From Candidatus Aminicenantota bacterium (GTDB lineage Bacteria; Acidobacteriota; Aminicenantia; Aminicenantales; Saccharicenantaceae): a stretch of DNA of 64,000 bases. The position numbers were made by a program, and so were the translations under genes. This document shows positions 27,001 through 35,941 of the stretch, piece after piece. Below the pieces are notes generated by a model. It was not told the DNA's origin. It did no database searches and saw only the letters and a program-made list of their open reading frames with translations. Within the stretch, counting starts at the first letter, position 1. The number at the start of each line of letters is the position of its first letter. The stretch spans positions 318,239 through 382,238 of the forward strand of contig JAGNLW010000001.1 of NCBI GenBank assembly GCA_017999365.1, given 5' to 3'.

Positions 27001-27316
27001 CTTCCGCCGGCTGGGATTGGGGAAGGTCATCGGCACGCGGACCTGGGGCGGCGAGATCTGGCTGAGCTCGTCCAACGTCCTCGTCGACCGCGGCCTGGCC
27101 TCGGCGGCGGAAACGGGCGTCTACGGCCCCGAGGGCCAATGGCTCATCGAGGGCCACGGCGTCGATCCCGACATCGTCGTCGACAACCTGCCGCACGCCA
27201 CGTTCCTCGGGAAGGACGCCCAGCTCGAGGCGGCCGTCAAGCACCTCCAGGAGCTCATCGCCAAGGACCCGGTCGAGGTGCCCAAGCACCCGCCCTACCC
27301 CGACAAGAAGAAATAA
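24029..27316 (+). CDS. tricorn-type S41 peptidase, exported
   Basis: 1095 residues from the ATG behind GGAAAGGA. Signal peptide MKRALALASILVAATFAAFAA, so it works outside the cytoplasm, unlike archaeal tricorn. Residues ~25-330 and ~330-660 form two WD40/PD40-like propellers (GDLWTVDVRGGAARRLT, FSPAISPDGRTLAFS-type repeats). A helical C1 domain (~700-770) brings His757 (ALHTFVRGGD). A PDZ domain (~775-870) precedes the S41 C2 domain with Ser983-Asp984 in NERTASDGEAF. The family degrades oligopeptides. The stop codon overlaps a REP-like element (27315-27345). Confidence 0.92.
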   Translation: MKRALALASILVAATFAAFAAEPAGRTGYYRFPAIHGDTVVFVSEGDLWTVDVRGGAARRLTSHTGVESSPAISPDGRTLAFSAQYEGPTEVYTMPLTGGLPARRTFSGLGGTVVGWTPDGKILYGTQKYATLPNTQLVVLDPAANAETVLPLAQAADGSFEPSGKTLYFTRLPFQGSYTKRYKGGTAQNLWSYALGADEAAPLTSDYTGTSKNPMVWKDRVYFLSDRDGSMNIWSMDLRGGALRQHTFHKGFDASSPSLDAGRVAYQLVADLRVYDIAADRDEALAVTLPSDFDQMRERWVNRPLDYLTSGHVSPNGDRAVFVSRGHVFVAPVGDGRWVRVTRREGVRARAARFMGDGKSLMVLTDETGEWEFHRYPADGLGPAERLTDGAKVLRFDGLPSPDGKWLAFADKDYQLWLLDVAKKSLARIAVSEVEMFSGLAWSPDSRWLAYVEGAPNGFSRIVLHEAATGRRAELTNDRVDSYGPAWSPDGKWLYFLSDRYFESVVGSPWGARQPEPYFDKTTKIYAAALSGKDPFPFAPATELQGEKKEPGDDKGVETKAGAAKDAPKPAPGVKVEIALPGLSERVFELPLPPGVYGNLAVGDKALFFIDEGSNAAGQPKLQAVEIKNRGVQARTIMDDVRQFELTADGKKLFVRKGGDLYVIDAGTAQPTQQTLAERRIDLSKWAFSVDPREEWRQMLVDAWRMERDYFYDRDLHNVDYEGLLERHRPFVDRVSDRAELNDLLAHLVGELSALHTFVRGGDLRPPTDSISPGSLGARLVRDEAKGGYRIDHIYRADPEYPDNLSPLGKPMSAIREGEIVASINGVPALSVADPAFLLRHTAGQQVLLEVRPAAGGPVRKEIVVPMTPGAEADLRYSEWEYTRRLEVEKTSKNEIGYVHLRAMGGGNYTEWVKNFYPVFDRKGLVIDVRHNRGGNIDSWVLEKLLRRAWFYWQSRVGKPTWNMQHAFRGHLVVLCNERTASDGEAFAEGFRRLGLGKVIGTRTWGGEIWLSSSNVLVDRGLASAAETGVYGPEGQWLIEGHGVDPDIVVDNLPHATFLGKDAQLEAAVKHLQELIAKDPVEVPKHPPYPDKKK

Positions 27317-27345
27317 ATGGGGGACATGATACCTATTTCCCATTT
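27315..27345. repeat. REP-like palindrome overlapping a stop codon
   Basis: AAATGGG and CCCATTT are arms around a 17-base centre containing GGACATGATACC. The left flank AATAAATGG and right part CCCATTTT match the element at 11756; the GGGGACA/CCTATT part matches the one at 35921. It starts within the TAA of the tricorn-like gene. Confidence 0.5.
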
Positions 27346-27416
27346 TTTCCGAGGCAGACGACCGTTCGGGCGGCCGGGGCCCAAGACGGCTCCGGGGACC
27401 TCAAATCCGGACATGA

Positions 27417-28718
27417 GTGGATAAGAGTTTGACAGCCGATCTCAACGCATTCAGGAAAGACGCCCGGCGCCTCGACCGGGAGGACCCGCTCCGCCGTTTC
27501 CGCCGGCGGTTCGCCGTCCCGTCCGGCACCATCTACCTCGACGGAAACTCGCTCGGACTCCTGTCGCGCGACGCGGAGCGCTCTTTGGCGGCAGCCGTCC
27601 GCTCCTGGAAACGCCTGGCCGTCCGGGGCTGGCTCGAAGCCGACCCGCCCTGGTTCCACCTCGCCGAGAGCCTCGGGGCCCGCTGCGCGCCGCTCGTCGG
27701 CGCCGCCCCCGACGAGGTCGTCATGTCGGGGACGACCACGGTCGATATCCACGCCCTGGTCAACACGTTCTATAGGCCGGAGGGGCGGAGGACGAAGATC
27801 GTCGCCGACGAGCTCGACTTCCCCACCGACGTCTACGCCCTCAAGAGCGTCCTCCGGCTTCGCGGGCTCGACCCGGCCGAGCACCTCGTCCTCGTCGGCA
27901 GCGGCGACGGCCTGACGCTCGACGAGCGCGAGATCGCCCGGCGTTTCGACGACACCGTCGCGCTCGTCTTCCTGCCGTCGGTCCTGTACCGCAGCGGCCA
28001 GCTCCTCGACATGGAGTTCCTGGCCGCCCAGGCCCGCGAAAAGGGCATCCCCATCGGTTTCGACGGCTCCCACTCCGTCGGCGCCGTCCCACACGAATTC
28101 GACCGCTGGGGCGTCGATTTCGCCGTCTGGTGCGGCTACAAGTACCTCAACGGCGGCCCCGGCACGGCCGCCTTCCTCTACGTCAACCGCCGTCACTTCG
28201 GGCGGGAGCCGGCCCTGGCCGGCTGGTTCGGCTCGGCCAAGGACCGCCAATTCGACATGTCGCTCGACTTCACCCCGGCGCCCGGCGCGGGCCGTTTCCA
28301 GATCTCCTCCCCGGCCATCCTCAACGCCTCTCCCCTCATCGGCTCCTTGGCGATCTTCGAGGAAGCCGGGATGGCCGCCATCCGCGCGGGATCGCTCCGG
28401 CTGACCCGGTTCCTCATGGACATGACGGACGCGCTGCTCGCCCCCGCGCCGTACGGCTTCTCGATCGGGACGCCCCGCGAGGACGCCCGCCGCGGCGGCC
28501 ACGTCGCCCTCGTCCACCCGGAGGCCATGCGTATCGCCGAGGCCCTGCGCGGCCGCGGCGTCGTGCCCGACTTCCGGCCGCCGGACATCGTCCGCGTCGC
28601 GCCGGTCGCGCTCTACAACACCTTCGGCGAGCTTGCCATTCTCGTCGGCCATCTCCGGGCCATCATCGAGACCCGGGAATACGAGCGCTACCCGGCCGAG
28701 CGCCGGGCCGTCTCCTGA
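27417..28718 (+). CDS. kynU: kynureninase
   Basis: 433 residues, fold-type I PLP enzyme, GTG start without a strong ribosome site. IYLDGNSLGLLSRD is the kynureninase N-terminal signature, EVVMSGTTTVDIHALVNTFYRP the cofactor loop, and Lys242 in WCGYKYLNGGPG the Schiff-base lysine. It splits kynurenine to anthranilate and alanine in tryptophan breakdown. No other kynurenine-pathway gene is nearby. Convergent with the toxin-antitoxin pair with no gap. Confidence 0.92.
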   Translation: MDKSLTADLNAFRKDARRLDREDPLRRFRRRFAVPSGTIYLDGNSLGLLSRDAERSLAAAVRSWKRLAVRGWLEADPPWFHLAESLGARCAPLVGAAPDEVVMSGTTTVDIHALVNTFYRPEGRRTKIVADELDFPTDVYALKSVLRLRGLDPAEHLVLVGSGDGLTLDEREIARRFDDTVALVFLPSVLYRSGQLLDMEFLAAQAREKGIPIGFDGSHSVGAVPHEFDRWGVDFAVWCGYKYLNGGPGTAAFLYVNRRHFGREPALAGWFGSAKDRQFDMSLDFTPAPGAGRFQISSPAILNASPLIGSLAIFEEAGMAAIRAGSLRLTRFLMDMTDALLAPAPYGFSIGTPREDARRGGHVALVHPEAMRIAEALRGRGVVPDFRPPDIVRVAPVALYNTFGELAILVGHLRAIIETREYERYPAERRAVS

Positions 28719-28976
28719 TCATTTGTAGACGCCCTGCCGAGGGCCGAACGAGAGCAAGGTGATCGTGTCCCCGTCCCTCTTATAGATCAGGCGGCGGGCC
28801 TGGCCGCGGACCTGGAACCGGTACGACAGGAGGTCTTTGAACTCCCCTTTGAGCTTTTTTCCGGCCGACGGGTCCTCGAGGATCCGGAGCACGGCTTCCT
28901 TGAGAGCGTCGTGTTCTTGCCTGTCCTTGAGCCTCTTGCGGAGCCTCTGGAACTTCGCCGTCTCGAGCAGGCGCAT
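28719..28976 (-). CDS. RelE/YoeB-like toxin of a type II toxin-antitoxin pair
   Basis: 85 residues: AKFQRLRKRLKDRQEHDALKEAVLRILEDP, then GEFKDLLSYRFQVRGQARRLIYKRDGDTITLLSFGPRQGVYK, the compact RelE fold with Arg/Lys-rich strands and a C-terminal Tyr. Probably an mRNA endonuclease acting at the ribosome. The ATG shares one base with the antitoxin stop (TGATG). Toxin second, antitoxin first: the standard order. Confidence 0.8.
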   Translation of the reverse strand: MRLLETAKFQRLRKRLKDRQEHDALKEAVLRILEDPSAGKKLKGEFKDLLSYRFQVRGQARRLIYKRDGDTITLLSFGPRQGVYK

Positions 28977-29203
28977 CAGAGAGCCCGGGGATCGAGCGCG
29001 GTGACCCGTCCGGCTTCGTACTCCGCCTTGGCCTCGAGGATGTCCTTGATCTCCCCGATCGTCAGGTCGGGGTTTTCGACGGCCAGAAGCCCGATCCTGG
29101 CCGTGTAACGAAGGGCCCCGGAGAAATCCCGGGCCTCCTTCCGGGCGAAGAGATCGAGGTCGGCAGCCAGCTTTTCATCCATGACGACCGTTTTTCTTAC
29201 CAT
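28976..29203 (-). CDS. antitoxin of the RelE-type pair
   Basis: 75 residues from the ATG at 29203. A longer in-frame start at 29218 lies only three bases after the -10 box, before the expected transcription start, so it cannot be used from this promoter. Sequence VRKTVVMDEKLAADLDLFARKEARDFSGALRYTARIGLL looks like a ribbon-helix-helix DNA-binding part; the C-terminal half (IGEIKDILEAKAEYEAG) would wrap the toxin. Family not assigned more closely. Confidence 0.7.
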   Translation of the reverse strand: MVRKTVVMDEKLAADLDLFARKEARDFSGALRYTARIGLLAVENPDLTIGEIKDILEAKAEYEAGRVTALDPRAL

Positions 29204-29220
29204 TTCATACTCTATCATAT

Positions 29221-29249
29221 TTTATATGCTCCTTTCGACCTCAAGTCAA
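29221..29249 (-). promoter_or_regulatory. promoter of the RelE-type toxin-antitoxin pair
   Basis: On the minus strand TTGACT-17-TATAAA. The -10 is 17 bases before the antitoxin ATG at 29203, so the leader is about ten bases. Confidence 0.65.
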
Positions 29250-29330
29250 GTTCCGGCCCGGGACCGCCTCCCCCTCTTCCAGACGCCGGCCCTATGGCGT
29301 TCTTCTCACCCACCCTGATCCACCGGGGTT

Positions 29331-29360
29331 TTGACTTGGCGCCTCGGCCGGGGCTAGAAT
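29331..29360 (+). promoter_or_regulatory. promoter of the GNAT-YoaP gene
   Basis: TTGACT-18-TAGAAT, 29 bases before the ATG; AGGAGG lies in between. Confidence 0.65.
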
Positions 29361-29389
29361 CGCCCCAGAGCCCCCGCAGGAGGTCCCCG

Positions 29390-30175
29390 ATGCGCATCAT
29401 TCCTCTGTCCGCCGAACACGAACCGCTCTTCTGCGCTTGCCTCGAGGACTGGTCGGACGAAATGAGGAAGGCCGGCGACCACAAGGCGAAATGGCTGGCG
29501 AAGATGCGCGACAGGGGCCTGCGGGTCAAACTGGCCCTCGACGACAACGGCGCCGTGGGCGGCATGATCCAATACGTCCCCATCGAAGAGGCCTTCGTCG
29601 ACGGAGAGGGGCTGTACTTCATTCCCTGCATCTGGGTCCACGGCCACAAGCGGGGGCGGGGAAATTTCCAGAAGAAGGGCATGGGCCGGGCGCTGCTCGC
29701 CGCGGCCGAAGAGGACGCCCGGGAGCTCGGGGCCAAGGGCATGGCCGCCTGGGGCATGGCCATCCCGGTCTTCATGCGGGCCTCCTGGTTCAGGAAACAC
29801 GGCTACAAGAAGGCCGACGCCGTGGGGATGCAGGTCCTCTTATGGAAACCCTTCGCCGCGGACGCCAAGCCACCCCGCTGGGTCCGGGACAAGAAGACGC
29901 CCGAGCCGGTCCCCGGCAGGGTCACCGTCACGGCCCTCGTCAACGGCTGGTGCCCGGGCATGAACACGGCCTACGAACGAGCCAAGCGCGCTGCCGCCGA
30001 GTTCGGCGACCGGGTCGAGTTCCGGGCCGTCGACACCTTCGACCACGCCGTCTTCAAGGCCTGGGGCGAGCCCGACGCCATCTTCGTCGACGGCAAGGGC
30101 CTGCGAATGGGCCCGCCGCCCGCCTACGCCAAGATCCGCAAGGCCATCGCCAAGCGTGTCAAGAAGCTCGGCTGA
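29390..30175 (+). CDS. GNAT acetyltransferase fused to a YoaP-like domain
   Basis: 261 residues, start fixed by GCAGGAGGTCCCC. Residues ~1-150 are a GNAT fold with the acetyl-CoA loop RGNFQKKGMGRALLAAAEEDA. Residues ~175-261 (VTVTALVNGWCPGMNTAYERAKRAAAEFG, then FRAVDTFDHAVFKAWGEPDAIFVDG) are a YoaP-like, thioredoxin-fold domain with a single Cys. The combination occurs in other bacteria as a two-domain protein of unknown substrate. It has its own promoter and precedes the GH123-like gene by 10 bases. Confidence 0.83.
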   Translation: MRIIPLSAEHEPLFCACLEDWSDEMRKAGDHKAKWLAKMRDRGLRVKLALDDNGAVGGMIQYVPIEEAFVDGEGLYFIPCIWVHGHKRGRGNFQKKGMGRALLAAAEEDARELGAKGMAAWGMAIPVFMRASWFRKHGYKKADAVGMQVLLWKPFAADAKPPRWVRDKKTPEPVPGRVTVTALVNGWCPGMNTAYERAKRAAAEFGDRVEFRAVDTFDHAVFKAWGEPDAIFVDGKGLRMGPPPAYAKIRKAIAKRVKKLG

Positions 30176-30185
30176 GGAGAGGACC

Positions 30186-32501
30186 GTGATCGGAATCCGG
30201 AGATCCTTGTCGTCTTTCATCGTCCTTGTGACGGGCCTCGGGTTTATTTCCGTCGAGGCCGCCCCGGCCGGCGGGCCGGCGACGGCCGCGGCCTACGGCT
30301 ATCTCGTCCAGGCCGGCCCTCCGTGTGCCGTGTGGTGGGCGGAAGGCGCCTACAAGGTCATGCGCGACGATCCGGTCCCCGGCGCCGCGCACGGTGTCGT
30401 CCGCGTCTCGGCCGCCCGTAACGAGTACGAGCCTTTCCTGGTCGTCCTCCGCCCGTCGGAGAGGCTCGACGGCGTCCGCGTCGCCATCGGCCGCCTGGTG
30501 AGCGGGACGGGCGCGACGATCGACGCGCCGGACATCACGGTCCGCCGCGTCGAGTACGTCCGCGTGACCGCGCCGACGGACCCTTCTTCGAGACCCGGCT
30601 GGTGGCCCGATCCGCTCCCCGAATACGAGGGCCCGTTCACCGCGGCCGCGGGAGAGAACCACCCCCTCTGGATCACGGTCCGGGTCCCGGCCGGCGCCGC
30701 GCCCGGGCTCTACGTGGGCGCGGTCACGCTGACGGCAGGCGGCGGCTGGTCCTGCCGCGTCCCCGTCGAGCTCACGGTCCGCCGCTTCGCCCTGCCCGAG
30801 ACGGCTTCCGTCCGTTCCTCGTTCGGCCTGCCGACGGGCGACATCAAGGCCTACCACAACCTCGAGACCCGCGAGGAGCTCGAGCGGGTCGTCGACCTCT
30901 ACTACCAGGACATGAAGGCCCATCGCGTCGCGCCGACCTCGCCGTTCGAGCTCTATCCGATGAAGGTCAGATCACGCGGCCTCCACTGGAACGGCGGCGA
31001 GTTCGTCGCCGAGGGCGCCCACGGCGGCCGCAGAGCCCTCCTGGTCTCCGACGACCGCGCCGACGAGAACGTCGGAGCGAAGTACGAGACGCGCCTCCCG
31101 CTCGCCGCGCACACGCCGCTCAAGCTCACGCTCTGGGCCCGGACCGGCGAGACCGGCCAGCCCTGCACCGTCCTGTGCGAGTTCTTCACCGCCGAGGGGA
31201 CCTGGATCGCCGGCGCCAACCTGCTCAAGGTCTTCGAAGGGGGCAAAGACTGGAAACAGGCGACGATCGAGTTCCCGCGCCCGCCCGACGAAGCGGCCGG
31301 CATGGACCTCACGCTCTTCCCCGCTTTCCGCGACAACGGCGGGACGACCCGGGGGACGGCCTGGTTCGACGACCTCGTCCTCACCGCGGCCCCCAAGGGG
31401 TCCGAGGCCCGCCTCGACAGCCTCCTCGAGGGCGGCGACTTCGAAATGCCGCTCGACGGCATGGCGGTCGACGTCGATTTTTCCGAGTTCGACCGGGGCG
31501 GCCGCCGGGTCCTCGACGAGCTCGGCTTCAACGCCTACAACCTCCCTCTGGAGGGCCTCGGCACCGGCTCGTTCTTCAGCAGCCAGAAGGGCCTCTTCTG
31601 CGGCTTCCGCCAGGGCACGCCCGAATATGACGCCCTGCTCAGCCAATACCTCAAGCAGGTCGAGGCCCACCTGGCCGCGATGGGCTGGCTCGGCCGCGAG
31701 TACATCTATTGGTTCGACGAGCCCGATCCCAAGGACTACCCCTTCGTCCGCGAGGGCATGCTCAACATCCGCAGGAACGCGCCGCGGCTGACGCGGTTCA
31801 TCACCGAGCACCGGCCCGGGCCCGAGATCATGGACGTGTCCGAGATCGGCTGCACCATCTTCCACCGGGTCGACCCCGCGGCCGTGGCCGAGCTGGCCCC
31901 CAAGGGCCGCGAGTTCTGGTCCTACCTCTGCACGGCGCCCCAATCCCCCTGGGTCTCGCTCTTCATCGACCACCCGGCGGTCAACCTGCGGATGTGGCTG
32001 TGGATGACCTACAAATGGGGCCTCAAGGGCATCCTGGTCTGGCGGGCCGATTACTGGAACAGCCCGACCCTGTTCCCGCCGGGCGTCCTGCAGAACCCAT
32101 GGCGGGACCCGATGTCCTACACGGTCGGCTACGGCGTCCCCTACGGGCAGGTCAGCCGCTGGGGCAACGGCGACGGCCGGTTCCTCTATCCCCCCAACCG
32201 CGATCCGGGCCGGGACAAGGCCAAGTATCTCCGCGGGCCGGTCGATTCGATCCGCTGGGAGATCCTGCGCGAGGGCATCGAGGACTACGAGTACTTCGTG
32301 CTGCTCGAGAAGGCCGTCGCGGGAGCCAAGGCCGCCAAAGGGAACGTCAAACTCAGGGCCGCGGCGGCGGAAGCGGTGAAGCTCCTCGCCTTCCCAGCCT
32401 CGGTATTCACGACCGGACAGGACTACACCAAGGACCCGCTCGTCCTGCTGCGCTACCGGGACAAGGTCGCCGCCGCTATCGAGGAGCTTACGGCGCGCTG
32501 A
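30186..32501 (+). CDS. exported GH123-like / DUF4091 glycoside hydrolase
   Basis: 771 residues from the GTG behind GAGGAGAGG; signal peptide IRRSLSSFIVLVTGLGFISVEAA. N-terminal beta-sandwich (~40-210) with SAARNEYEPFLVVLRP, then a second beta domain with FDDLVLTA (carbohydrate-binding-like, ~240-410), then the TIM-barrel catalytic domain with YIYWFDEPDPKDYP, which carries the Asp-Glu pair of DUF4091/GH123 enzymes, and GILVWRADYWN. The family includes N-acetyl-beta-galactosaminidases; substrate here is not certain. The 3' end overlaps the convergent CDF gene by 14 bases. Confidence 0.82.
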   Translation: MIGIRRSLSSFIVLVTGLGFISVEAAPAGGPATAAAYGYLVQAGPPCAVWWAEGAYKVMRDDPVPGAAHGVVRVSAARNEYEPFLVVLRPSERLDGVRVAIGRLVSGTGATIDAPDITVRRVEYVRVTAPTDPSSRPGWWPDPLPEYEGPFTAAAGENHPLWITVRVPAGAAPGLYVGAVTLTAGGGWSCRVPVELTVRRFALPETASVRSSFGLPTGDIKAYHNLETREELERVVDLYYQDMKAHRVAPTSPFELYPMKVRSRGLHWNGGEFVAEGAHGGRRALLVSDDRADENVGAKYETRLPLAAHTPLKLTLWARTGETGQPCTVLCEFFTAEGTWIAGANLLKVFEGGKDWKQATIEFPRPPDEAAGMDLTLFPAFRDNGGTTRGTAWFDDLVLTAAPKGSEARLDSLLEGGDFEMPLDGMAVDVDFSEFDRGGRRVLDELGFNAYNLPLEGLGTGSFFSSQKGLFCGFRQGTPEYDALLSQYLKQVEAHLAAMGWLGREYIYWFDEPDPKDYPFVREGMLNIRRNAPRLTRFITEHRPGPEIMDVSEIGCTIFHRVDPAAVAELAPKGREFWSYLCTAPQSPWVSLFIDHPAVNLRMWLWMTYKWGLKGILVWRADYWNSPTLFPPGVLQNPWRDPMSYTVGYGVPYGQVSRWGNGDGRFLYPPNRDPGRDKAKYLRGPVDSIRWEILREGIEDYEYFVLLEKAVAGAKAAKGNVKLRAAAAEAVKLLAFPASVFTTGQDYTKDPLVLLRYRDKVAAAIEELTAR

Positions 32502-33405
32502 TAGGGGGCACCGAAGAACTCCCTGCCAAGGGATGATAATGGACGTGCACGCGCTGCAGCAGGTCGATATCTCTGTGGAGGGCCCGTTCCAGGCTGGCGG
32601 AGATGGCGTCCCCCTCAGCCACGGTCATGGACCCGTCCACGGCGACGGTCAAGTTGATGACGAGATACGGACCGAAGCGGTGCGCCTGCATTTCCTCGAC
32701 GGCCAGCACTCCGGGCGTTCCGGCCACGCAAGCCTCCACCCTTTTCCTGATCTCCGCGGAGGGGACGGTATCCATCAAGTCCCCTGAAGATTCGCGCAGG
32801 ATCTCGAGTCCCGTCCGAAGGATCACCAGGGCCACCAACGCCCCGGCCAGGGGGTCGAACCACGGATATCCGTGGCGGGCCAGGAAGATGCCGATACCGG
32901 CGGCCGCGGCGGCGAAGATATCGTTGCGGTGGTCGGAAGCGATGGCGAGGACCACGGGATTGCCCGTCTGGCGGCCGATGCGTCTTGTTCTCCAGCTCAA
33001 GAGGATCTTCAGGCCTACGGTGAACGCCGCCGCGAATTGAGCCCCCGAGCTGGCGCCCGCGACGGCAGCTCCCGAAGAGAGAAGGTCGTAGACCCGGTTG
33101 ATGGCGTCCCAGAAGATCGCCACGGCCGTCGTCAGGACGAAGGCGCCGATGACGACGGCCGCGATGCTCTCGAGTTGTCGATGCCCATAAGGGTGCTCTT
33201 CGTCGGCCGGCTTGCGGGCTTTCCTGATGAAGATCTTGACGATGATCCCATAGGCGACGTCGGAGGTGGAGTTGATCCCGTCCGCGAGCAAGGCGGGACT
33301 GTGTCCCAGGATCCCGATCGCGGTTTTGAGGGCCGCCAGCCCGGCATTGGCGATCAGGGCCAGATTGACCGCGAGCAGGTTCCGCTTATCGTGGTTATCC
33401 GGCAT
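32488..33405 (-). CDS. cation diffusion facilitator transporter
   Basis: 305 residues. Six membrane helices in the first ~210 residues; SPALLADGINSTSDV is the helix-II metal site and HPYGHRQLESIAAVVIGAFVL the loop/helix III signature. The C-terminal domain (~215-300) includes VHVHYHP with His residues for metal binding. It exports divalent metals such as Zn, Mn or Fe in exchange for protons. No metal regulator is adjacent. There is no clear ribosome site before the ATG. Confidence 0.9.
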   Translation of the reverse strand: MPDNHDKRNLLAVNLALIANAGLAALKTAIGILGHSPALLADGINSTSDVAYGIIVKIFIRKARKPADEEHPYGHRQLESIAAVVIGAFVLTTAVAIFWDAINRVYDLLSSGAAVAGASSGAQFAAAFTVGLKILLSWRTRRIGRQTGNPVVLAIASDHRNDIFAAAAAGIGIFLARHGYPWFDPLAGALVALVILRTGLEILRESSGDLMDTVPSAEIRKRVEACVAGTPGVLAVEEMQAHRFGPYLVINLTVAVDGSMTVAEGDAISASLERALHRDIDLLQRVHVHYHPLAGSSSVPPISAP

Positions 33406-33465
33406 GATGGCTATTGATCCCCGGGTGGCGGCTTTTCAAGTGAGTCTCGGAGATGAGTGATCCCC

Positions 33466-35526
<2,061 letters not shown>

Positions 35527-35562
35527 GGTCGACTCCTTCGAAGGATGGTGGAGCGAAGAGGT

Positions 35563-35568
35563 ATTCTA
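35563..35568 (-). promoter_or_regulatory. -10 element of the S9 peptidase gene
   Basis: TAGAAT on the minus strand, ~37 bases before the ATG. No good -35; tentative. Confidence 0.35.
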
Positions 35569-35664
35569 ATCCAACGGGCTTACGGGGGGAAGATGGGAAA
35601 ACCGGAGGGGGCACGGGCCGAAGCGGGGCCCGAGGGGGGACGCGGGAACGCCCGGCCGCGGACG

Positions 35665-35883
35665 TCAGACGTTCAGCGTCGTCAACGCCGCATCGTCGTG
35701 CTGGGGCGGCGCCTCGTCGTCGCCGAGGCCGTCCTCCACGAAGATGCGGATGACGTCGCGGAGGTTGTCCAGGGCCTCCTCGTAGGTCCCGCCGCGGGCC
35801 CGGCAGTCCGGGAACTCCGGGCAGTGGGCGGCCCAGCCTTCGCGGTCGCGGACGACGTAAGCCGAGAACCGGTAGCCGTTCAT
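35665..35883 (-). CDS. HicB-like protein (orphan)
   Basis: 72 residues: YRFSAYVVRDREGWAAHCPEFPDCRARGGTYEEALDNLRDVIRIFVEDG is the partial-RNase-H (UPF0150) fold of HicB antitoxins. There is no C-terminal DNA-binding domain. The gaps on either side (~140 and ~58 bases) are too small for a HicA toxin, so it is solitary: a leftover antitoxin or a stand-alone family member. Confidence 0.8.
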   Translation of the reverse strand: MNGYRFSAYVVRDREGWAAHCPEFPDCRARGGTYEEALDNLRDVIRIFVEDGLGDDEAPPQHDDAALTTLNV

Positions 35884-35920
35884 ATCGACCTCCGTATCAG
35901 TGTTTACAGCCGAAATCGTG

Positions 35921-35940
35921 CCAATAGGTGTGTCCCCATC
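35921..35940. repeat. REP-like element next to the dnaE stop
   Basis: On the minus strand GGGGACACACCTATTGG, closely like the centre of the element at 27315 (GGGGACA, then CCTATT). It lies directly after the dnaE-like stop codon and shares the GGGGACA core with the in-gene palindromes. Confidence 0.45.
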
Positions 35941-35941
35941 T

